Origin: Cyathus striatus
Lineage: Eukaryota > Basidiomycota > Agaricomycetes > Agaricales > Nidulariaceae
NCBI GenBank assembly: GCA_025738555.1
Contig: JAOVFP010000002.1
Coordinates: 2,604,001-2,668,000, forward strand
Direction of reading: 5' to 3'
DNA: 64,000 nt
In this document: in pieces, positions 46,326 to 56,432 of the stretch
Position numbering within the stretch: position 1 is the first letter of the stretch
How the letters are laid out: each line of letters starts with the position of its first letter
Program-made: the position numbers and the translations under genes
The notes under the pieces: model-generated
What the model was told of the DNA's origin: nothing
What the model saw: only the letters and a program-made list of their open reading frames with translations
Database searches by the model: none

Positions 46326-47623
46326 TGCACCTGTAGTCTGACTACGGGAGGCTAGTTATTTCTATGCTTACCAAAATTCATTCTCAATTTCCTAAAGTGC
46401 ATCTGAGTATAAGATTACGATCTGGTACAAATTGCAACGATGTCAACGAATATGATCACTTGGCATCACGTCCTAATCACCTTGGCGATTTTACCACTCA
46501 CCTTTGACTGAGTGATAAGTATATGTATCATACCTTTTGCATGCATTACGCATCATCACGGTTTCATGAATCATAGTAAGTACTATCATTGTCACTGCAT
46601 CCGCACTGTTACATATCATCATTGACATTAATGCTGATTTAATTTAATGTTTTTGCTACGCATCTTCCAAATTATGAACGGTCTTCAAACTTGTGCTATA
46701 GGCTACAAGCGCCAACTTGAAGCACATCATCAACAACCCTAGCCTTTTAAAGAAATGTCGGGCAGTGGGGCGATGTATTTTGCAGGCCTGTCCACCTGGT
46801 TTCTAAAGCCCTTGATCGTAAGTATTTATTGACAGGGAATAAGTTCGGACTGCGTTCCGAGTTGGGGCCTCACTGCCACTCATTAATCATTACTCAGTGC
46901 AGCTCAGTGCTCGTGATCTTCACTGCACTTCTTCATAAGCGCGAAAAGTATTATATGGTGACGCAGACATTAAAATATTAAACTTCTGCTCCAGCGTATA
47001 CAAAACGAATAAGTAAGTATTTATATTATGTCATTACTTACAAAGTACCATGCGTGTATTATTGAATGTTTACTTATAGTTACAGTTGAAGATTATGACA
47101 AACAACTGCATTGAACGTCAATTGAACGTTGTTAGTCACTCAGTCATTGAACTTGTTACTTAACTCGTAAGTCCCTAGTCCCTAGTCACCCAGCCAATTT
47201 GTAGGCTGGCTTTGGTTTGATTACAAGTAAATGTTTATGACTTATAAGTACGTGAGTGTTTATAACATACTTATTTCCATGTGCTTTAAACTGATCGTGA
47301 TTGGATTGCTTTACCAGGTTGAGTCAACGTTGAGCTCTACTTACCTAATTCTACGTATTGGTGCCAAGGATTTGGTGAAGATGCAAAAGAGTATGCGTCG
47401 TCGTTGCATGTTTGACGCATCCATTGGTCTGCTCGTTTCCAGTTAGTCATTCATATCAGAGCGTGTGTATACTGTATAAGTATTTGGTTCGGGGGCTGAC
47501 ATCTGGTTTGTTTCACACGTCTCGCATCGTTCACTTCTAACTCTGACATAGCATCCAGCTAGTAAAACCTTAATCAGTTTAAAGATCGATGCTACTCTAA
47601 ACATATGCAAGAAACAAAACACC
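46326..47623. other. Intergenic region between c and d
   Basis: No gene is supported. The right end is the probable 3' untranslated region of d, with a block shared with b and c. Confidence 0.5.
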
Positions 47624-48347
47624 CTAGTCGAGTTCATTGATCTCAAAATATGCTCGTTTGGCCTTGGCCTTTCCCGTGGAAGGGGCCGGAGATGGACTCC
47701 TCGACTTCGGCTGTGCTTCTAGGACATAGTGACCTAATTCCTGGGGCTTGAACTCTTTCTGTGTAAGTCGCATTAAATGGTTATTTGTATGCTGCAAGAT
47801 GTTGGTCATGAATACGGACCTGATTGCATTTCCCAGTTTTCTTCTGCTTGGCTGCAGTCGCGCCAGGATAAACGTACCCTTCGTCATCAATGAAAAAGTC
47901 AGGGTTTTTTCCACAGTAGTCGATGAACTTCTTTGAATTGAATGCAGCAATGAACTTGGGCTTCACAACGCGGTGGTAAGTGTCGTCATCGAGCTTGTAT
48001 TGTCCCTTACCCCATCGACGATATAGTTTGTTCTCGAAGTCATCATATACACGCTCGACGAGTTCAGCCTGTTAACGTTTAGATGAGCTACTGATGATAA
48101 ATATAGATGGCTGAATACTCACATGCTCCTCAGCACGGCGCTTGACCTCATAGAGGGCACGAAGAGACATCTCGTTTGGCAACTCGCGGGCTTCCAGCTG
48201 GGAAGAGTAATCACTGTGAGACTTTTCGTCAACAAAGGGGGTAATTATGTGGAGTCAAGTCACCAACGAAGAAGGGTAGGCAGATGAAAGTCCAGCAATG
48301 CCAGCGGCAATGAGGAAGGAGGTGGATCCGACAGTGGTAGCCTTCAT
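47624..48347 (-). CDS. Small secreted protein d
   Basis: Exons 48347-48268, 48213-48123, 48068-47820 and 47758-47624 give 184 residues in frame. The signal peptide MKATTVGSTSFLIAAGIAGL is followed by DYSSQLEARELPNEMSLRA, the core (YRRWGKGQYKLDDDTYHR, FIDYCGKNPDFFIDDEG, YPGAT, GKCNQ) and the tail with SRSPSPAPSTGK and AYFEINELD. It is the first gene of the array in transcription order. Intron 1 starts GTTGGT, a weak donor, but it preserves the phase and the SDYSSQLEARE join seen in b. Confidence 0.82.
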
Positions 48348-48407
48348 TGTGAGTCGTAAAAATGGCAGCGTCGTGAAGTGTAATTGATAAATATGTAGAG
48401 AGCAAGA

Positions 48408-48515
48408 TGCGAAGACTGGCCGGCAGTCAAGTGCAAAAGTAGTTTAGATTGTTGGGAGGAAGGAGACCTGCTGAAGGTCCACGACATTATCGACACCCTT
48501 TTATATGCTGAAGGT
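48408..48515 (-). promoter_or_regulatory. Conserved promoter of gene d
   Basis: Carries the shared blocks (CCGGCAGTCAAGTGCA and GGAGACCTGCTGAAGGTC) and the TATA-like TATAAAAG on the minus strand at about 48498-48505. Confidence 0.7.
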
Positions 48516-49751
48516 GCTTCGCTGTGCATGATTTCTATGTTTACCCTGCAGCATTTTCAATTTAGGAATGCGCATCTGAGGTCCAGGTGCGATCTGGTAC
48601 ACAAATCGCAACGATGCCATACCAATGAATATAAAAATAATGTCACTTCGCTTCGCGACGCACAGGTTTCTGGTAGGCCTTCTTCCCTAATCTAAGTAGT
48701 TGAACATGCAATGTAAGCTCATCTACTCCGTTAAAATTTGAAGGGTAGTTATAAGGTCAGAAGGATGAATGGTATATATACAACTTCAGCACAGCTACTA
48801 AAGGGACGTGTATGCGTAACTTTAATTCCCCATTTAATAGCTCGCCCAATCACTTGGCACCAGGTCTTAATCATTTCTTCTATATTTACCACTGCCTGTT
48901 GACCGAGCGATAGAATCTACTTTTGCACATATCACGGTTTCTATGGATCGTATTCTCAATGCACTCGTCCAATCACGTAAAATACGTTAACAGCAGTGAA
49001 CTAATATAACACTTCTACTTACTAGGGATATTTAGTCTCGACCATTTTCAGGTTGTATTTAGCATACCGTATTACCATAAACTACCAGTTTCAAATACAT
49101 GTCGGGCAACGGGGGGCTTTAATTGGCATCCGGGCACCCACCCTCCCAATTTACCAAACCATAATTAATCAAATGGCAAGTGGGGAGCTTCAAGTTCAGA
49201 CTATGATCCAGGATGTTTCTTTGTATGATGAGTTTTCATGCTGTTGACTATTCCTTGCACTTGCGTTTAAAATTGCGGAAGGGACGATATAACTGGCATC
49301 AGGTGACGCAAACGATGTTTCAAAAGGGTTCAAACGAGACACTACTTTAGATAAATAGTCTAGACTTCGGTTCGGGCAGGTTGGAAATATTTGATTCGCA
49401 TATCACACAACAGTTCAAGAATTCGTTGTCATAGTGCGATGAATTGAATATAAGTATCGATATGGATCTCATATGTACAACACTGACAGTAAGTATACGT
49501 GATCATATGCAGTGTGCGTAGAGTCGGAGAGATCTGTGCTGCCTTGTTTCAGCAATCAGGTTAATCTCCGACAGGCTATGCATGCATCAATGATATCCAA
49601 AGATCCAGGACAGCACCAGCCTAGCGACTGATAACGATATAAGTCAAATACTTAGTATAAGTGCAAGCAGGGCCTTCAAGTTCTACGCCGGTTTACGACT
49701 TGTTATCCTGACCAGTGACTTTGATTCATCCGACTTACAATATCACCTGAC
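48516..49751. other. Intergenic DNA
   Basis: No gene is supported in this 1.2 kb. The right end should contain the promoter of the F-box-like gene. Confidence 0.45.
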
Positions 49752-51423
49752 ATGGCGACAACGGAACTGACGCCGTACATTCTTGATCAATCTCTCATCA
49801 AATATACCTTCGCATTGACTCGCGATGCTCTGACAATATCCAATAAAAACAACGAAACTAAAAGAAGAGCCAACCTAGCATTGGATTTCTTTACTACCAT
49901 TCTTGATCCTAATATAGACGAGGAAAAACAACAGCTCGACGTTTTCCATTCATACAAAGCGGCACTAAATGGTATGTTTTCCAAAGCACAGAGTCACTTC
50001 ATCGTTATTGATCTACAACTCCTATCAAAATATGTAGATCTTTCCCCTGGAAAGCATTTGCAAAATTTGCCTAGAGTTTCCGGTCGAACTTCCCCCTCAC
50101 TCATTGACATACCTACTCCACTAGACCTTACCCCTGCCCAGAGAGTTCTTAACCTACCTGATACTCTGGATGTCATATTCTCGCATGTGTCGGCTCTATC
50201 GAAGTCAGGCCGTGATGCCCTTTATGCAGCTACACTCACATCCACCGCGTTTTATAACGTCGCGCAGCTCCGCCTGTGGAGGCGTCCACGCGATCTGGAC
50301 ACTGTAGAGCAACAAGTTCGGTTTGCTTTTGGTGTAGCAATCTCAGCAACATATGGTGAAAGCTTGGGAGAATACGTTAAACGATTACGTATTCGATGGC
50401 AGAAGGGCAGCTGGAATACGAGACTAATTAAGACGATTATTAGTTCTTGCCCAGGGATCAAGGAGCTGACGATACATTGGGGAGATACAGAGGACGGTAT
50501 GGATTCAGTGACACAAGAGTCAATCCAAGCGCTGTATGAAATCTTAGGAAGTCTTCCAAATCTCACACACTTGTATCTCTTCAAGTTCTGCGCAACTGAA
50601 GTTAATGAGGATCTCCAGATCCCAGACGACGCATACGTATCGTTTTCAAACCTAGAGGAGCTCCAGTTATACGATTTCCATTGGTATTGGAAGCCTATTA
50701 GCGAAGGACTTAGCTCCAGCTTGAAGTCGCTAGACATCGGATTCGGGACATTGCTCAAAGGAGCACAGCTTTCGGATTTATCTTCGAAGACCACTGGGCT
50801 GAAAACTCTCCGCTTGAGTTGTTCTGTCGAGATTCAAGATATTCGATCCTTCACTTCCGCTCTGCCTGATCTCGAGTGTATCGACATTACACAGTTTAAT
50901 GACCTTGGAGATGCCTTCGTTGCAGAATTGTTTTCGGAATTTGGGAAACTTGAAAAGCTGCGAGAGGTTTCTGTTAGCCTTCCAATAGCTCTCCCAGATA
51001 AATTTACTAGCCAAATCTTCCTCGCCGATTGAAGAAATCATGATCAAAATCGTTAAGGGGGGTGAAGACAACGGTGTGAAGGCCCTGGTCGACTTCGTGA
51101 ACGAAAAGCATCAGACACTGAAAAATCTGTATATATCATTTGAAGGAGACTTCACGGTTGCCCCGAAGGAGGAAATCGTTACGGCATTATCCAGCTGTTC
51201 CCAACTGGAAGGGATTTTCATAGATTTCGACGAGACGAAATCGCAGATTTCTGATGGTATTGTTGAGAATTTACTTGAAAAATGCCCCAATTTGGTACTT
51301 ACCGATGGCTTGGAAACATTGGTGAGGGGAAGAGAATTCTATGAGCAGAAATATCGCGTAAAATTTGAGAAAGAAAGAGACGGTGATGAGGAAGAGGCTG
51401 AAAATGATGTGCTCGGTAATTAG
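49752..51423 (+). CDS. F-box-like protein with leucine-rich part, frame-broken
   Basis: One long open frame (49752-51032, 426 residues) is followed at once by a second in another frame (51040-51423, 127 residues). Residues about 133-178 (LPDTLDVIFSHVSAL, then STAFYNVAQLRLW) resemble the F-box-like domain common in Agaricomycete proteins. The rest has a leucine-rich pattern (CPGIKELTIHW, LPNLTHLYLF, FSNLEELQLYDF, LPDLECIDI), which in F-box proteins recruits substrates to SCF ubiquitin ligases. The second frame continues that pattern (HQTLKNLYISFEGD, CSQLEGIFIDF) and ends in an acidic tail. The two parts meet near 51010-51030, where one extra base would explain the break. No GT-AG intron of fitting phase was found. 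The gene has no other intron. Confidence 0.7.
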
Positions 51424-52865
51424 CTAGCCAGTGTTACTACAGCTAGAAGAGGCAATGATAAGATGATTGTTTCCGTAGTTGGATACTTTTAAGTTCAGGA
51501 AGAAACTCGAAGAAGTTGAAACTTGAAGTTATGCGCAAATTTTTCATGATATTTATTATTATTTGTTTTATTCGAATGATGATTTGAAACAGTAGCCCAC
51601 AAGCTGGATCACGGACCAGTGAGGCTGTCCTTGGGCTGTCTGGCAACATTCCAGCGCTACTATCTTCTTCCTATTATCTTTCTAGCATGCATGTGAATTA
51701 CCCTGACAGTATCAGTGGCACTTGACTTCAGCGTCTATCAATAATTGGTCAATAAGCAATGTACTTCGGCGACAGTTGATCAATAACAATGACATTTCAA
51801 TTTTCGACGACCGTGGTCCGTCCTCAGTTCATCCGTTCCCACCACATAACCCAACTTGGTATTTACAAGGCGAATTTCATTCTCACATACATAATCTCTG
51901 GTACAAACCCCTATGTGCTCATGCAAGCAAGTGACGAGGTAGCGACTCTATAATCAGATCTTCTCCCTTTGAGCGGCGCCACCAACCTCCTATTGCGTAC
52001 AAGCACCAACTTGCGAAGATAAATGGATAGATGGAAGTTGGGGTTCTCTTGCGTCCTTCTGTGCTTTATGCCTCGGATCGTGAACTATGAACAACCCGAG
52101 GACTAGCTTATAAACTAGTGGACATTAATGGGATTAACAGTTTCAAGTGCGCTGCTTCTTGAGCTTACCTGCGTGGTTCCTGGTCCCAAGTACTTCAATC
52201 CTGCTATACTGTAAATCCATGCTTCTAAGTGTGCGCCGAATTACTATGCTGAGGTCTGCAGATCTCTTGGATAACGTATTGTTCTTCTTTTTCCCATTTC
52301 TTCTGCTTCGCTTTTGAGAGGGGCTACAATGCAGCTGCTGTCATATGTGCTTGAACCCCTGCTCCCTATCGCAGTCATCTCCTGACATCTAGGCTCCGTA
52401 TCTGCTTATGGGTGCAATACCTCCGAAATGGGCTGCGATTACTATCTCATTATCCTGTCCAAGAGAGCTCCGATACATTTTTTCCATATCAATACTCCTA
52501 GAAAATGCATTTACACCACTTCCTCAGTAATTTGATTATATAGGAACCTCAGGTTCTCTGCCCGGGTTAGTTAGCTCGAAGCATTTTCTTCGGGGCGGAC
52601 CTTCTAGGATTTCTGTGAAATATTGTCCTTTATTTCTTTTCTTGGTTCATCAGTGAATGAATGAACCGAACGTAAGGCGTATGTTCCGAATGATTCCCCC
52701 GTCCATTTTGCTAATGTTTGCTAGAAGAGGTGAGCTCCCTCCTGCTCCCCAAAATTTACCATTCGGCGGTAATTCCTAAAGCACTCAGATGAACATCTGA
52801 ATATATGACCCACCCCCCTCGTTACCACTCTCACGCACTCCGTGTTGAGAACATGCGGCCCGTAC
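51424..52865. other. Intergenic DNA
   Basis: No gene is supported in about 1.4 kb. Confidence 0.45.
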
Positions 52866-53398
52866 TCAAAGAACCCCGATTATTTTATTCCCCGCCGGTT
52901 ATCGATTCTCTTCCTCGACATCTTATCCAAGAATGTTGATAACCAGACTTATGTCGTTCATCAAATCAAACAACCTTTGAAAATTGATACCAGCTTTCAA
53001 ATGGAACTCCTATGTGTTATGTTAGTGGAGTTATTCTACTTCGTCAATCACGCGACAGCGGAAAGTTGAATGTGGTCGGAGATGGCAGCTCGTTCGGGCA
53101 ATGTCGACCTCAACTTCTTGAAGCGTAAACACATGTCTGGGAGAACGAACGAGGTACCACTCTAGCTGTTGACACAGAATTCCAGCGATTTGGACAGATT
53201 GCTGCAGTTACACATGTCTTCTGTATCTGGGCTTGTTGTAAGTGTTCGCCTCCAGTGCAAAGAACCCCAAATTTCTTATTCCTCCGCCGGCTGTCGCATT
53301 CTATCTCGTCCATTCAAGAATGTCAACAACCATCCCGAAAATATTTTTCTCCACAGTCAAATAACCTCCCAAGATTGTATTAGCGTTGAAATGGAACT
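52866..53398 (+). repeat. Two diverged direct repeats
   Basis: Segments of about 150 bp starting at 52866 and 53258 share blocks such as CAAAGAACCCC, CGCCGG and TCAAGAATGT/CCAAGAATGT with TTGAAATGGAACTC/TTCAAATGGAACTC-like ends. The offset is about 392 bp. They may be relics of a duplicated coding exon, but no continuous gene can be rebuilt on either strand, so I leave function open. Confidence 0.5.
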
Positions 53399-54927
53399 CG
53401 ATTTTATCCTCGAGTCAGTACTGGAGCTGATGTCAATTTTTTCGTCATGAGGTGGTGGAAAGTATCGTGCAAATCCTCATCGAACTGGAATGGTATCTTC
53501 ATTAGTGTAAACGCAGATCAGATGCTAATTGACGCTGCAGGACTCCGGTAATTGATTTTATATTTTATCTATGATCAGATTTATCTCTCGTTACTCGGGC
53601 CGACTCATATAGAAAGTGATGACTCATACGCAAGCTCACTCACCATTGTCGTGGATGGATTCCTTTACCGTGTAATGAAGCCTTTCTCTAGCAATCACAC
53701 GACGTCTATAGCAGTCAACCCTGTACCCCACATAGGGAAGTACATAGTTGTGCGCTCAAGTTCACAACCTTCGATTTTAATCGAACCTTAAACGCTGTGG
53801 ACATAATACTGCACCCCGCGTACACGCACTATTAATGCCTTTCTCTTACCCACCACTTGACTTCTCTACTGCGCGCAAGTAGTAATAAGTACGGTTAAAC
53901 TGAGCTCACTCATTATCGAACCTCGTTGGTTTGCAGCTTCCACTTGCACGACTTTCCAACTTCTTCGAGGACAACTCAGAGAGAAGGATTTCCTTATCCC
54001 CCGTCCCGGCGGTGGCCATAGAAGGCACAATTTGTATGTGCATACCATTATGGGGCTATTATTAGGTTGGCGCGGAAGGAGCGAGGTTATTTCATCGTTA
54101 GTGGACGTAGTGCGGTTCTGTCAATATCATGGCCAAGTCTAGACGGCTATTGGTTTGTAACTAATATAGACAGGATATGGTGATATGTTCTTCAATGGAG
54201 TTCATATCGTTAAAGCAATGTGATAATATAACAGCATAGTCAAAGCCTTTCATAAGCTACATAATTGATTTTCAAGTAAAATCAGAACACCGAGGAACAT
54301 ATGTCAACCAGTCCAAACTCGTTGCTCACGAACGTAATTCGTCAAGCCAACCTGAATGCTTAACGCACCCGCCTTCGGAGCCTCGGAAATATCGGAACCA
54401 AAGGCGACACCTTTTCACCGAAGTGCACTTGTGAAAAATCATTGATTGAGTTCCGTCACCGCCAGTCAACGTTCAACAATGACAAAATTCATCGTTCCTT
54501 TCATTGTGTCAGTATTTTATGTTGATTGGTTTATGTACAAATGGTGTACCTTTCATTCCACGAGTCATAATGTCGCCTTATCCCACCGAAAGTGACGAAT
54601 GAACAAGATGTAGGCTTCAGGCCAGCCTCACCCTTAGTGCACCCAAGTCAATAGTTAATCTGGCTGCGCCAGCGCACGTGTATACACAGTGGTTACTCGG
54701 GTAAAGTGAAGCGCTGCGCCCTAAAACCTGCGTTCAGAAGAGCAAGAAAAGCAGTTACCTGGCAAGTAAGAGCGCGACAGCGTAAGCCAAAGCGCCCAGC
54801 GGCGCTCATGTGCTGTAAATGATGAAGTGGTAGTTCAATACTGAATGCCGATTTTTTTTTGGGAGGAGCACTCTGGAAAAATGAGTCGAAAATAAAACAG
54901 TGCAGTCAGAAGGTAGAAACATGTCAT
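53399..54927. other. Gene-poor region
   Basis: An open frame of 79 codons at 53552-53791 may belong to the same decayed gene as the repeats on its left, but there is no motif to support it. Nothing else is seen. Confidence 0.4.
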
Positions 54928-55403
54928 CGGGATTTTCACGAATGAAGCAGACATGCCTCTTACACTACTACCTTTACGCTTCCGAATATCGAGGAGTATA
55001 ATTATTTGAACTATGAGTGGAACGAATTCTGCCAAAAGCAAGTCAAACTGAGTCACATTAATAATCTATATTCTTTGTCATTAGTTGTGAAAGGCAGACA
55101 AAAGCTAAAGTGATAATCAACTTTAACCCTGGAAGGAGTCTGTGGCAGGTGCTCGAGACATCGGAATTTTCAGCGACGAGGCGTCCTCGTACATTGACTC
55201 TTTTATCCCAGAATATCGAGAGGGATGATTACTTTCCATTGCTAACGGAGCTGAAGCCGCCGAGTCGTAGGAACATGATTGCTGCCAAAAGCAAGTCAAA
55301 AATCCCATTAATAATCTATACGTCTTTGTCATTAATCCTTAAACGTAGACAAAAGCTTGAGTTATTACCCAACTTTAATGAGGAAGAAGTCTACCTCACC
55401 TGG
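54928..55403 (+). repeat. Two diverged tandem repeats of about 225-245 bp
   Basis: Units 54928-55151 and 55160-55403 share ordered blocks: GATTTTCA/AATTTTCA at the start, CGAATATCGAG/AGAATATCGAG, GCCAAAAGCAAGTCAAA (55033 and about 55282), ATTAATAATCTATA, CTTTGTCATTA and AGACAAAAGCT. The offset is about 230-250 bp because of small insertions. No gene is apparent. Confidence 0.72.
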
Positions 55404-56432
55404 CAGCCGCCTGACGCGTAGCCATCCGTTCTCCAAGCACGTGTCGTGCTTACGCAGTAGTGAAAAGCTTTGAAGCACATGGCGGTGCTCATTAGAACGT
55501 TAAGGAAAATTGAAGGCACCCCGGAAAAATGCCTTGAAGGCGGGTTTTCCTTGAATACGCTGCGGCATGCGGAGGGTTATCTTTGAAGGAAATGTACATA
55601 GTGAGATCGAGGGAGAGTACATAGGCACAAACATACGAAAATTGACAATGAGCCGTGGGAAATCGGGTGATCGGTGACGGTGAGGCTGGTGGGCGTATGT
55701 GTATCCTGCCCTCGGCGCGCCTTGCCAAAGCTTGCCAAGTCATCGGGGTATCTTTGATAGTTTACGGTGTTCCCTCGGTGCATTGTTAGCAGTCTGGGTT
55801 TCAGGTGGTTAAGGGGAGTCGTCTTGACTACTCATCTATTCTGATAATTAATTGAACTGGACGTGGAAATTAACGGCATCGAAGATCTGCTTCCGCTTGA
55901 CAGAGGACATGCGGTCTGTGGGCCTTACGACGGGTTTTGATTGTGTTTGTGCAAGCACACAAGGAGGTCATCATTGATGTAAAGCTTCACGTACATACTT
56001 GGAATATTTTGTTCAGCCGCTCAAGGATATTCCGGTTTACTAAGACAGGTTTTCGATGGTATCGCAGTACGATGAGTCGGACTGTGGGTTGACTCAGAGG
56101 TGGCAGTGGGCGATCAGGAAAATAAATAGGGAGAAGATCGAATGTGGCATTGTTTTGTGGCAGAACATAACGGCTTTGAGTACAAACAAGGGTACACAAG
56201 AACTTTGTGATCGAGGGAAAGGTTATAAATAGGCTTAAGTTGCAAGGCGTCCTTGTTCCATACCCCTTTCTCATCCACATACTTTAACTTTACCTTCTTA
56301 CGCCCCCTTTCATTCACTCTCTCTTATTTCAAGAACGCTACACGTCTCGCTGAGGCTACACACCCGCTCTTTATTCACGCCCCAGCCACTCTTTGCCTTA
56401 TCATAATTTCAAGGCTTAATCCACCTACTACG
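55404..56432. other. Intergenic region and promoter of the DUF1996 gene
   Basis: No gene. The right half becomes pyrimidine-rich on the plus strand after 56250, as is common in 5' leaders of fungal genes. Confidence 0.5.
56224..56231 (+). promoter_or_regulatory. TATA box of the DUF1996 gene
   Basis: TATAAATA about 200 nt upstream of the ATG at 56433, followed by a C/T-rich leader. A strong TATA box fits a highly expressed secreted protein. Confidence 0.55.
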
